This document shows, one piece after another, positions 51,101 to 59,662 of a stretch of 64,000 nucleotides of DNA. Position 1 is the stretch's first letter, and each line of letters starts with the position of its first letter. Location: assembly GCA_964450645.1 (NCBI GenBank), contig CAYVEB010000002.1, forward strand, positions 1-64,000, written 5' to 3'. This DNA is from JAKSPM01 sp964450645. Lineage in GTDB: Bacteria > Bacillota > Clostridia > Oscillospirales > Oscillospiraceae. The notes under the pieces were generated by a model. The model saw only the letters and a program-made list of their open reading frames with translations. It was not told the DNA's origin and did no database searches. Made by a program: the position numbers and the translations under genes.

Positions 51101-54100
51101 CCACATCCGTAAACGGATTCACAAGACCGTTGACAGGCGGTCTGCCATCCAGACGGTACAGGATGGTCACAGCCATGCCACGGGTCAAATCCTGGTACGG
51201 GGCAAACGTGGTGTTGGTTACGCCGACCATCAGGTCATGCTCCGCAACAAACGACACGGCCTTGTAGAACCAGTCACCCTTGTGGACGTCTTCGAACATA
51301 TACGCGTAGTCCGGTTCGCCGGAAAGCTTAATTTCCGCTCTGTCGCGGACACGCAGACGCGCGAAGATGGTGTTGTCCGCGGAGGTTTCATCCACGTCGC
51401 GCGAGCCAATGCCCACAGCCGTGACGCTCATGCCGACGGCTGGCTCAATCGCCTTGCCGTTTGCATCGATAAAGCCTTCGGAGTAGTTATCCGCAGAGTT
51501 GAGAATGTAACCGTTGATGAAGACGCAGGCGTCAACGCCGGACCCGTCGTCCACATAGATCTTATCCACAACTCCCTCGGTGCGATGGACGCTGCTGATC
51601 GTGCCAGTAACGCTCATCAACAGGCCAATGTTCTCATCCGCCATCGCCTGTTTTGCAGTGACGGCCTTGGGTGCAAGCTTATTTAGATTGTCATCCAGGA
51701 TGGTAATATAGCCATTGTAAATGTCAGAAATGTTCAGCTCGACCTCGCCGCAGTAGTAAGTCACCGCGCCGTGGACACGCACATGCATACCAATAGCAAA
51801 GGAACCGGCAACCGGGAACACATTGATGCCATGACCGGTCGTATCCTGAACATAGATGCAGTCAAAGAACGCGGTGTTCTGGTCATAGCCGGAAGCGTTG
51901 GCGGTTACGTAGCCCTCGATGGTGAACTGGGGCAGCGTGCCGTCGTCAGGCTGAGACTTGACCTCTGCAATATCCGTCAGCTTGACGTTCTCATTGGCAC
52001 CAGTCAGATCGTCAAGGATGTTCTTGGCAATGTAGGAGTTGGCGTAGTTGACGCCGTCCTTGATGTCAAAGTCGCTGAAGAAGGTCACACCGGAGGCAAC
52101 CACCCAGCCGCCGCCGGGCAGATCTTCGTAGGTCATAACGTTGACCTTGCCCTTTTCCACTGTGACATGCTCTTCAGTTCCGTCATAGACAGGCTCAAAG
52201 CTGGCACTGGTGAAGTAGTTGTCATAGTGAGAACCCCAGGTGCTGTCGTAGCCACGCACCAGAACGTCTACCTTGCTGTCGTCAAGGACCTGCAGCGGCG
52301 CGCCATTGTAGAGCTGGAAGCCGGTCTGGTTATCCGCAGACGGCGTGGTGCCGAAGGCGTCGGAAGATGTGTAAGCGCCCTTCGTAAAGCGGTGCTCGGT
52401 GTTAAAGTTGTCAATCGAAGACAGATACAGCCGATAGGCCTCATTGGCCTTCAGATCGTTGTCGACGATAATGCCGTCCACCACACGGGTATGTGCGCCG
52501 ATGGCCTCCAGCAGCTTGTTGGAGTTCTCCGCGCAGTTGTCATACGTGTTGTCGCGGTCGGACTTGGAGCAGATGATCACATTGCCGCCAGCCTCGGTGT
52601 ACTTGGCCAGCTCCGCAATCTCAGCATCGGTGTACATTGTGGCCGCACTGGTGTTTCTCATATAAGGAACGGTCAGAACAACCAATTTGTACTTGGACAA
52701 CGTGTCATAGTTAAACTCACCGGCCTCAATATAATTGGCCCGGACGCCGTTCTGCGCGCAGAACGTGACAAAGTTCTTAGCGCTGTCAGTGTAGTCGCCA
52801 GAGACATAGTAGTTGGTATGTCCGCGGTCGATCGCAATGTTCACCAGAGAACTTGCGTCATAGGAACGAATCGTCAGGCTGATGGAAATGTCAACTTCCT
52901 CGTCCCCCAAGGAGGGCACAGTGCCCTTCAGATTCGCGGTGATGACATGGCTGCCCTCGGTGGCCGGAGTGTAGGTCATGGTGTAATCCACGGTCGCGCC
53001 AGCGGCAACGGTGGTGCCTGCAACGTCTTTGTCTACATAGTATTCCTTCTCGTCAACCGTGTAGGTCAAAGAATTGACCTTGAGCTCCTCGGTGGAGGAG
53101 TTGGTCAGCGTGGTGGTGATGGTGTCCGCTTCACCGGTGACCGACAGAGCATTGGTGTTGGTGATGCCGGTGAACAGGATGGGCAGGGATTCGCCGACCC
53201 AAACGGGAGCGGTAACCGCCAGCTTGCCATCGGGCTTAGTGACCTTGATGTAATAGTAGGCGTCAGTGTTGTCGAGTTCCTCATTCATCTCATAGCTGCT
53301 GCCCGTAACGTCGGTATGCCAAACCGACTTGCCGCCTTCGCCGATCACATCGATCCGGCCAAGCGCGTCGCCGTCGGGTTCGCGGAAAGAAACGTTGATG
53401 GTGACCTTGTCAACCGTCACACCGGGCTCCGTGCTGATGATGTCGCCTTGCAGATAGGATTCATTTTCGTCGATTTTACCGTCGCCGTTCGCGTCCGCCT
53501 TGAGGTAGTACAGAATGTTCAGGTTCTGATCTTCCGTGGCGTACACATGGCGGGCTGCGATGGCGTCGTAGATGCCCTGCTCGGAGAAGTTGTCGGTAAT
53601 CACAACGTCGCGGCAGGTATTTGCGTCGCCCCAGTTGCCCTTGTGGTTATCCTGGTTGTTGGACGGTGCAAGGTGCCAGCCCATCGCCAGCGCATTGTCA
53701 TAGTGCTCGTAGGACGGGAAGTAGCTGCTGCCGCCGACCTGACCTTCGCCGTTGCCAACTTCCACCAGATTCATAATCTGATCACGCGCCGGGGTATAGC
53801 CGGTAAAGTCACCGAACGTGCCAAACGTCGTGCCGGGATGGTTGAACATGGAGGAAATCTGACCCTCGCCGGTATAGGTGCCCTTGCTGTTGGCGTCAAC
53901 CATCAGATCAAAGTACATGAACATACCGCCGTAGTTGGTCTTGTTGTTCAGATCGCTGTTGTTCCGGGAAACAATGCCCACGGAGTTAAAGGTGTTGATG
54001 TGGCCGGGGCCGCCAGACCAGGTCATCTCATAGCCGTAGAGAGCGATGAAATCATCGGTGGTATACTGTTCGGCAGTATACTTGGCCTCCTGCCATTTGT

Positions 54101-55997
54101 TCAGCTGCACGCCGTCCTTATACGTGTCGGACATGGTAATTGCGCTGTGTCCAGCTTCATAAATAGAATCCGGCGTGGAGGTATCTTTGGTGTCAAAGTA
54201 GTTGGAATGGTCGGTGACAAAGAGGAAGTCGACGTCAGGCGCTTTCGAAGCGTGCTCATACGCATCCTCCAAGGTACCGGCGCCGTCGGAATACTCCGAG
54301 GTGTGGGAGTGCATCTGGCCAAAGTACAGACCCAAGCCAGCTTCACCGATGTAGAACGACCATTCCGCGTTCGCGGATTTGCCATCCTTACGAGTGACGG
54401 TCACATGAACGACTACCTTGCCGTCCGGCTGGTCAGTCTGGAAGGCGTAGGTAATCTTTTCACCGGAAACGCTCGGAGTAACCGCATTGTCGTTGATCGT
54501 CATGGAAATGGTGGGGTCCGTTCCGGCATTGGCAAATTCCACCGTGATGGTCGGCCGTTTGTCCGAACCCGTGCCGCTCGCAGCCGCAGGAGAATAGGAC
54601 ACAATCAACGGTTCGTCCACGATGTCCGCTGAAACGTTGCCCGTGGCCGTCTCGCCGCTCGCGTTCGTGCTGGTCACCCGCAGACTCAAAGAGCTATGTC
54701 CTACCAAATCCGCCTTGGGAATGGTCAGGGTGTAGGTCTTGGCCGTCTCAGTCGCCTCAGGCGTGACTGTGGTGCCCTCGTTAGCGCCGTCAAAGTAATA
54801 CGTCGCGCTGATGCTGCTGATCTCCTTGTGGTCACTGACTACGATCTTCGCCGTGGCGTCCTTGCCCAGAGCGGGACTCAGCCCGTCGATGGTCAAAGTC
54901 GGGTTGGACGTCATATGGTCTTTCGTGTCGGTAACCTTGAAGAAGTTGAACACGAAATAGTCATAGCTCGCGTTGTTAAAGGTCCAGCCGGAGAACTTGT
55001 CGCCAAAGTACTCGATGCAAACAGCTTTGCCATTGTACGTCGCTTTTTTGTTGTAGATGCCAAAGCCGCCGTTCATTTCTTCCAAGGTCCACTCGGCATA
55101 GTCGTCCAACGTGTCCTTCAGGTACAGTTCCTCGCCTTGCCCCGATTCGCCCGGATCAATGGCCAGATAACGGTCGCCATTTTTAAAGGTATAGTACTCG
55201 CCGTCCTTGCCGACCGTAAAAATCAGGCCGCCGTCGCCAGGCTCGATTGCGCCGTTCGAAACCTTGGACTCGATGGGTTCCATGGAGGACGCCGTCTCCG
55301 AGGTCATCGGGCCGATGATGGACTTGGCATAGTTGTTGTAGATGACAACCGTGCTGTCAGCCTCGGGCAATTCCCCGGATACAGGACGCGTGCCGATGTA
55401 GCCGTCGCCGTCTTCATCCGCGCCGTCGGGCAGCTTGTAGAAGTCGAAGGCATACAGCGCCGCATCGGTTTCCTTATAAGTCCAGCCGCAGAAACCCTTG
55501 CTTGAGAAATACTCAATATAAACCGGGCCGCCGCTGTATTGGACATCCGCGCTGGAAATCTGGTAGCCGCCCAAGGAAGTGTCCTTCGTGATTTCCCAGC
55601 GGCTGGAGAGGGAACTGGAATTCTTCGGCTCATCCTCAAGGGAGAGCGCCTCCGAAGAGTTAATCGACAAATATTTTTTGCCAATGGTCAGATAATACGA
55701 ACCATTGTCTGCCGATTTGACAACCACTGCCGCGGAGCCGTCCGGCACCGGGAGCTTTCCTTCTTCTGTTGCTGTAGCGCTTTTCCCTATAGCACTGCCG
55801 CTGACAATGTCATAGCCCAGAATCGCCGAACCGTTCGCATTGTAAATCACGCTGGGAACGTCAACCGGGATCTCAGACGAAACGGTCGCTTCGACATTGG
55901 CGGCACTCGTGCCAAGCGAAATCGCGGGCAACATTGAGAGAACCATCGCAAATACCAGTAGCACCGCAAAGGTTCTCTTGAGTGCAAATTTTTTCAT
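48174..55997 (-). CDS. Giant secreted SLH-domain protein with PHP-type metallohydrolase domain
   Basis: The 2607-residue protein has a signal peptide (KKFALKRTFAVLLVFAMVLS, about 1-33). Order by residue: two related beta-type repeats (about 47-190 and 215-350, each ending in an aromatic F-x-F-x-K segment), Ig-like regions (360-550), a PHP/CehA-type metallohydrolase domain (about 552-860; GQMHSHTSEYSDG, FLFVTDHSNYFD, GPGHIN, NHPGT, DNHKGNW), a GATase-like region (1049-1330), OB-fold-like regions (1354-1555), three SLH domains (about 1564-1750), a CxxCG-rich linker (1755-1860), then more beta repeats to the end. SLH domains bind secondary cell wall polymer, so it should sit on the cell surface. 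I start at ATG 55997 (AAAGGAGG upstream); the longer frame covers the promoter. The substrate is unknown; phosphoesterase activity is inferred from PHP ligands. Confidence 0.9.
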   Translation of the reverse strand: MKKFALKRTFAVLLVFAMVLSMLPAISLGTSAANVEATVSSEIPVDVPSVIYNANGSAILGYDIVSGSAIGKSATATEEGKLPVPDGSAAVVVKSADNGSYYLTIGKKYLSINSSEALSLEDEPKNSSSLSSRWEITKDTSLGGYQISSADVQYSGGPVYIEYFSSKGFCGWTYKETDAALYAFDFYKLPDGADEDGDGYIGTRPVSGELPEADSTVVIYNNYAKSIIGPMTSETASSMEPIESKVSNGAIEPGDGGLIFTVGKDGEYYTFKNGDRYLAIDPGESGQGEELYLKDTLDDYAEWTLEEMNGGFGIYNKKATYNGKAVCIEYFGDKFSGWTFNNASYDYFVFNFFKVTDTKDHMTSNPTLTIDGLSPALGKDATAKIVVSDHKEISSISATYYFDGANEGTTVTPEATETAKTYTLTIPKADLVGHSSLSLRVTSTNASGETATGNVSADIVDEPLIVSYSPAAASGTGSDKRPTITVEFANAGTDPTISMTINDNAVTPSVSGEKITYAFQTDQPDGKVVVHVTVTRKDGKSANAEWSFYIGEAGLGLYFGQMHSHTSEYSDGAGTLEDAYEHASKAPDVDFLFVTDHSNYFDTKDTSTPDSIYEAGHSAITMSDTYKDGVQLNKWQEAKYTAEQYTTDDFIALYGYEMTWSGGPGHINTFNSVGIVSRNNSDLNNKTNYGGMFMYFDLMVDANSKGTYTGEGQISSMFNHPGTTFGTFGDFTGYTPARDQIMNLVEVGNGEGQVGGSSYFPSYEHYDNALAMGWHLAPSNNQDNHKGNWGDANTCRDVVITDNFSEQGIYDAIAARHVYATEDQNLNILYYLKADANGDGKIDENESYLQGDIISTEPGVTVDKVTINVSFREPDGDALGRIDVIGEGGKSVWHTDVTGSSYEMNEELDNTDAYYYIKVTKPDGKLAVTAPVWVGESLPILFTGITNTNALSVTGEADTITTTLTNSSTEELKVNSLTYTVDEKEYYVDKDVAGTTVAAGATVDYTMTYTPATEGSHVITANLKGTVPSLGDEEVDISISLTIRSYDASSLVNIAIDRGHTNYYVSGDYTDSAKNFVTFCAQNGVRANYIEAGEFNYDTLSKYKLVVLTVPYMRNTSAATMYTDAEIAELAKYTEAGGNVIICSKSDRDNTYDNCAENSNKLLEAIGAHTRVVDGIIVDNDLKANEAYRLYLSSIDNFNTEHRFTKGAYTSSDAFGTTPSADNQTGFQLYNGAPLQVLDDSKVDVLVRGYDSTWGSHYDNYFTSASFEPVYDGTEEHVTVEKGKVNVMTYEDLPGGGWVVASGVTFFSDFDIKDGVNYANSYIAKNILDDLTGANENVKLTDIAEVKSQPDDGTLPQFTIEGYVTANASGYDQNTAFFDCIYVQDTTGHGINVFPVAGSFAIGMHVRVHGAVTYYCGEVELNISDIYNGYITILDDNLNKLAPKAVTAKQAMADENIGLLMSVTGTISSVHRTEGVVDKIYVDDGSGVDACVFINGYILNSADNYSEGFIDANGKAIEPAVGMSVTAVGIGSRDVDETSADNTIFARLRVRDRAEIKLSGEPDYAYMFEDVHKGDWFYKAVSFVAEHDLMVGVTNTTFAPYQDLTRGMAVTILYRLDGRPPVNGLVNPFTDVASGRYYTKAVRWGYSTGVVAGTTTTTFQPNRSVSREEMAAFLYRYAEYKGYDTKTRGNLAGFPDASDISNYAVENMRWAVGIGIISGSKFPSTGKILLLPKGTATRGQFASMIMRFVSKMNPAYVCNGNHTFVLDEGSSVAATCTEPGTGVYVCSVCGEKETRTIAALGHDFGTEGVVTKEPTCTQPGERTYKCSRCDATQTEEIPATGHVDEDKDGICDVCGEKIGSEVPPVGGSDYTLATELKDGDEVIIYNASAGKAMSETDESGYRAGTDVTVTDNKITTDDTKIVWTVEATADGFKLKNDAGDTLSCTTALSFADTDNVWMLTTAATANSVYIQNTTAKGTSGDPKTLEWYSDKNNFSTYYVGSGDEALFAMQLYVKGAGGTAPDPEQPPVESDATFVKVTEDPTDWSGEYLIVAEGVGGKNYAFNGGNADGLDKAGNGVEVAITDNKIEATEANLGMTFTVASYDNGYSILSKDGTYLGHTTGSNFTTDQTAFTFTFENGKVKMAHDDRWIEWAHSLTEGTGRFRMYKVEDGTADDYNTYYVPALYKLTTNGGGGTPEPGPEHVHDYEYTVTVAPTLTTAGELTGTCKSTVGECNAKTVTVVLPILNEEDYTKSLSEDGLTATYTWNNTEYGNFSFDVSVGGQEPEGDVYALVKDYKLKDGDKIIIYNPDAKKAVSEDVYSTSNLAGVDVIPVENKITTNNTKIVWEVTGVSGDTFRLKYDDDQQLTGAFQSLTPGSAGSDWQLVTATTQDCFYIHNPSVTGSQGDPLGIEWYNGDFTAYWHADGQNETAFAMQIYLYQEPTAPAQKKFEKVTADPADAGWEGKYLLVYESSDTAGEYFRGSLSDTSLSNESNHKTVTIENSTIAWSQELEGEVVTLAKKDTGYTIQTTGGVYFNYSDGQKNGFTATATEGDAVVYSLTLDGENNVDITTVTESGPHLRWNPSSPRFAFYKAETYTSQQPITLYKLVEG

Positions 55998-56066
55998 TTT
56001 GCATCCTCCTTTTAAATTCTTACGGATCTGCCCGCAGCGCACACGGGCGCTCCTATAAGTAATACA

Positions 56067-56096
56067 ATTGTAACATATTTTCTCGAAAATGCTAGT
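56067..56096 (-). promoter_or_regulatory. Possible promoter of the giant surface protein
   Basis: TACAAT (56067-56072) with TGT before it; the -35 position (CTAGCA, about 56090-56095) is poor. Leader of about 65 nt. Confidence 0.5.
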
Positions 56097-56194
56097 CTTT
56101 TTCGTGAAAGAGTGCATTTTTGTAAGTTTTGCAAAATTTATTTCCACTTTTTTGTGCATTTTGCCACCTCTCAGCTTCTTTCCGTTTCCAATTC

Positions 56195-56223
56195 TTGACA
56201 CCGTCCGAACGGGCTGTTATAAT
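56195..56223 (+). promoter_or_regulatory. Consensus sigma-A promoter of the YibE/F gene
   Basis: TTGACA (56195-56200), 17-nt spacer, TATAAT (56218-56223): a perfect consensus, 48 nt upstream of the ATG. Confidence 0.9.
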
Positions 56224-56271
56224 AGATTTGAATATTATAATTGTAATTGTATGGGAAAAGAGGTCCTTTCG

Positions 56272-57750
56272 ATGAAGCAAAAGCCGTCCCCGGAATCAAA
56301 TCCTGTCCTGGCCTGGCTGCGGCGCAATTGGATTGCAATTCTCGTTTTGGCAATCTCCGCCGCTGTGTTCGCCCTGGCGTATTGGTATGCCAATACGCCC
56401 CTTTCCGATACGCATACAGTCGTGGTAAGCGGCACCGTGCTCGACGGCAGCCGGATCAGCGCCCCGGAAGATGGCGGTACCTGCACCCAGCAGCTGCTTG
56501 TGCAAATTGACGACGGCAGCGAACTGGACGGCGAGACGGTTCAGCTGGAATACACGTTCAGCACCAACGCCGACAGCATTAACAACGGCGAGGCCCTGCA
56601 AAACGGCGAGACGGTCTACCTAAATGTACAGGTGGAAAACGGCGAAGTCGTCAGCGCCGGCATCACGACGGAGGCGGCCTTGTCAACCACCGTCCTGACC
56701 TATGAAACCGCCAAAATTCTTCGCGTTGTGTCAGATGATTCCTATCAGGATTCCGCTTTGGAGGGCGCCTACCGGGGCGACCAAACGCTCGAGGTGGAGT
56801 TGACCAGCGGTGCTTTTAAGGGGACCGTGGTCACGATTGTCAACTATCTCGGCCCCCTGGCCAGAAGCCACGTTGGCGAGGGCGAGATGCTGACGGTTTC
56901 CGTCTCGTCGGTCAATGGGGAACTGGATGAAGTCGCCGTGCTCGACTACAACCGCCAGTGGGTCGTCCTGGCCGTGGTGCTTGCTTTCATCCTGGCCACC
57001 GCGCTGGTCGGCGGGCGGACAGGCCTGAAATCGATCCTGGGCCTGGGCCTGACCGTGATCTGCCTAATCTTCGTATTGGTTCCGCTGCTGCTAAAGGGAT
57101 TTGATCCAATCTGGACCATATTTATTATGTGCGCCTATATCTCGGTGGTCTGTTTCACCATTCTGGGCGGCATCAACCGCAAAATTATCTGCGCGATACT
57201 GGGCACGGTGTCCGGCGTGGCACTGGCAGCCATCTTCGCCTATACCGCGGGTTATTTCCTTCGGGTCAACGGCTACCGGCTCATCGCCGATGATGTGGAG
57301 GCGCTGCTGAACCTGCGCCAGGCTGGCACCCCGATCCGGCTGGCGGGTCTGCTCACCGGCGGCATCATGGTGGCGGCGCTGGGCGCGGTGATGGACGTGG
57401 CGATGAGCATCTCGTCGGCCATCAGCGAGCTGGCGGATGTGAACCCCGATATGACGCGCAAGGCGCTGTGGCGCTCGGCGATGAATATCGGCCGCGATAT
57501 GGTCGGCACCATGACCAACACGCTGATTCTGGCATTTGTGGGCAGTACGCTGGTGACCATTATCTACTACTACGCCCTGGGTACCACGTTCCAACAGCTG
57601 ATGGGTTCGTACTGGTTCTGCGTGGAGCTGCTGCGCGGCATCGCCAGCTCCATCGGCGTGATCTTGTCTGTTCCGCTGGCGGCGCTGATCGGCTCGGTGT
57701 TCTTTGGCGCGCACAAGCCGGCCCCGCAGCCGAAAAAAGCGAAGAAATAG
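56272..57750 (+). CDS. YibE/F family membrane protein
   Basis: The 492-residue protein has an N-terminal transmembrane helix (about 19-38), an extracytoplasmic beta domain (about 45-210), then seven or eight helices in the YibE/F domain (WVVLAVVLAFILATALVGGR, then LGLTVICLIFVLVPLLLKGF, and MDVAMSISSAISELADVNPD). Function of the family is unknown; members may transport small molecules. ATG has AGAGGTCC upstream. The frame can extend upstream, but that part covers the promoter. Followed by an ABC-F gene at 12 nt. Confidence 0.87.
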   Translation: MKQKPSPESNPVLAWLRRNWIAILVLAISAAVFALAYWYANTPLSDTHTVVVSGTVLDGSRISAPEDGGTCTQQLLVQIDDGSELDGETVQLEYTFSTNADSINNGEALQNGETVYLNVQVENGEVVSAGITTEAALSTTVLTYETAKILRVVSDDSYQDSALEGAYRGDQTLEVELTSGAFKGTVVTIVNYLGPLARSHVGEGEMLTVSVSSVNGELDEVAVLDYNRQWVVLAVVLAFILATALVGGRTGLKSILGLGLTVICLIFVLVPLLLKGFDPIWTIFIMCAYISVVCFTILGGINRKIICAILGTVSGVALAAIFAYTAGYFLRVNGYRLIADDVEALLNLRQAGTPIRLAGLLTGGIMVAALGAVMDVAMSISSAISELADVNPDMTRKALWRSAMNIGRDMVGTMTNTLILAFVGSTLVTIIYYYALGTTFQQLMGSYWFCVELLRGIASSIGVILSVPLAALIGSVFFGAHKPAPQPKKAKK

Positions 57751-57762
57751 GGGGACTTTTCT

Positions 57763-59367
57763 TTGATTACAGTTTCTGATCTGAGTATGCAGTTTGGCGG
57801 CAGCATCTTGTTTCAGCATGTGGATCTGCAGTTTACCGCCGGCAATTGTTATGGGGTCATTGGCGCCAACGGCGCGGGAAAATCCACCTTTTTGCGTATC
57901 CTATCCGGAGAACTGGAGCCGACCCGCGGCCATGTTTCGGTGCAGCCCAACGTCCGGATGTCCGTGCTCAAGCAGGATCAGTTCCGCTATGACCAATTCT
58001 CTGTGATCGATACAGTCATCATGGGCAACCAGCATCTGTACGACGTGATGAAGGAGAAGGACGCTATCTATGAAAAGCCGGACTTTTCCGACGAAGACGG
58101 CATCCGCGCGGCGGATCTGGAGGCGGAATTTGCCGAACTGGGCGGCTGGGAGGCCGAATCCGATGCCAGTCGGATCCTGCAAGGGCTTGGGATCGACGTG
58201 TCTAAGCACTACGACCAGATGGCGGATACCGACGGCCGCGACAAGGTGAAGGTACTGCTCGCCCAGGCGCTGTTCGGCAGGCCGGATATCATCATGCTCG
58301 ACGAGCCAACCAACAACCTGGACATCGACTCCATCACCTGGCTGGAGGACTTTTTGCTCGACTACGAGGGTACGGTCATCGTGGTCTCGCACGACCGGCA
58401 TTTTCTCAACACCGTATGCACCAACATTGTGGACATCGATTACGGCAAGATCAAGCTGTACGTGGGCAACTACGATTTCTGGTACGAATCCTCCCAGCTG
58501 ATGCAGCAGCTGATCCGCAACAAAAACAAGCGCAACGAGGAGAAAATTGCGGAACTGCAAACCTTTATCTCCCGTTTTGCCGCGAACCGCGCCAAGAGCC
58601 GTCAGGCAACCGCCCGGCGCAAACTGCTGGAAAAGCTGTCGATTGAGGAGATCCCCTGCTCGTCCCGGCGCTACCCGTTCGTGAGCTTCACCCGTGAGCG
58701 CGAGGTGGGAAAGGACGTGCTGTTCGTCACAGATGTCTCTAAAACCATCGACGGGGTGAAGCTGCTGGACAAGGTGTCCTTTATCGCGGGGCGCAACGAA
58801 AAAATCGCCTTTGTGGGCGAAAACGAGCTGGCGCAGACCACCATGTTCCGCATCCTCATGGGCGAATTGGAGCCGGACGAGGGCAGCGTGAAATGGGGCG
58901 TCTCCACCTCCCGCAGCTACTTTCCCAAAGACAATACGGCATACTTTGAGGGTCACGACGAATCGCTGGTGGATTGGTTGCGGCAATACTCGGAGAAGAA
59001 GGACGACGTCTATCTTCGCGGCTTTTTGGGCCGGATGCTGTTTTCCGGGGACGAGGTCTTCAAGCCGGTCTGCGTGCTGTCCGGCGGTGAAAAGGTGCGG
59101 ATGATGCTCTCGCGGATGATGCTCTCCAACGCAAACTGCATTCTGCTCGACCAGCCCACCAACCACCTGGACATGGAGTCCATCCAGGCCGTCAACAAGG
59201 GCGTGTCCGCCTTTCCCGGAAATGTGTTTCTGGCCAGCCACGACCACGAGCTGCTTTCTACGTCCGCCGACCGCATCATTGAATTTTTGCCAAACGGAAA
59301 AATTTGCGACAAGCTGTGCGGTTATGACGACTATCTCGCCTGGAAGCGGGAGCAGGCAAGCTTATGA
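57763..59367 (+). CDS. ABC-F ATPase, YbiT-like
   Basis: ABC-F proteins have two fused ATPase domains and act on ribosomes. The 534-residue protein has Walker A GANGAGKS at 34-41, a first Walker B IIMLDEPTNNLDI, the linker arm, then a second ATPase with LSGGEKVRMMLSRMM and LLDQPTNHLDM. The first signature is degenerate (TDGRDKVKVLLAQALF), as in YbiT-type proteins. The second Walker A is altered: GENELAQTTMF lacks GKS/T. The second Walker B has Asp-Gln (DQPTNH) where ABC-F proteins normally keep a catalytic Glu. TTG start after GGGGGA. Confidence 0.9.
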   Translation: MITVSDLSMQFGGSILFQHVDLQFTAGNCYGVIGANGAGKSTFLRILSGELEPTRGHVSVQPNVRMSVLKQDQFRYDQFSVIDTVIMGNQHLYDVMKEKDAIYEKPDFSDEDGIRAADLEAEFAELGGWEAESDASRILQGLGIDVSKHYDQMADTDGRDKVKVLLAQALFGRPDIIMLDEPTNNLDIDSITWLEDFLLDYEGTVIVVSHDRHFLNTVCTNIVDIDYGKIKLYVGNYDFWYESSQLMQQLIRNKNKRNEEKIAELQTFISRFAANRAKSRQATARRKLLEKLSIEEIPCSSRRYPFVSFTREREVGKDVLFVTDVSKTIDGVKLLDKVSFIAGRNEKIAFVGENELAQTTMFRILMGELEPDEGSVKWGVSTSRSYFPKDNTAYFEGHDESLVDWLRQYSEKKDDVYLRGFLGRMLFSGDEVFKPVCVLSGGEKVRMMLSRMMLSNANCILLDQPTNHLDMESIQAVNKGVSAFPGNVFLASHDHELLSTSADRIIEFLPNGKICDKLCGYDDYLAWKREQASL

Positions 59368-59420
59368 GTGCCAGGAACGTGTGAAACCTCTCCCCAAACG
59401 CAACCGTTTTTAGCCAATTT

Positions 59421-59455
59421 GAGCGCTTTCGGACAAGTCCGGGGCGCTCTTTTTT
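59421..59455 (+). terminator. Terminator after the ABC-F gene
   Basis: GAGCGC...CGGAC (from 59421) pairs with GTCCG...GCGCTC, followed by TTTTTT (to about 59455). The remaining region to smc (59456-59662) holds only its promoter. Confidence 0.82.
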
Positions 59456-59567
59456 GCCGCGCGCCATTTTTCGCTTTGCCCGTGTTTTCTATACGAGCGC
59501 AGGGAAAAATTTTGCGCGGCGTAAAAAACTTGCGGAGGGTTTTTATCGTATAAAATCAGGAAATCAC

Positions 59568-59596
59568 TTGCAATTGGGGGAAAAACTTGTTACAAT
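59568..59596 (+). promoter_or_regulatory. Sigma-A promoter of smc-ftsY
   Basis: TTGCAA (59568-59573), 17-nt spacer, TACAAT (59591-59596) with TTGT before it. Leader about 60 nt. Confidence 0.82.
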
Positions 59597-59662
59597 GAAT
59601 TAATATGATGCCGGACTGTCGCTGTACAGACGGGCGTATTCCCACATAGGAGAAGTTCATTC

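Noticed and set aside
51771..54632. 953-codon open frame on the plus strand inside the giant surface protein gene
   Set aside because: It is antisense to a protein with clear domains, has no ribosome-binding site, and its translation shows no family pattern. Long antisense frames are expected in GC-rich genes.
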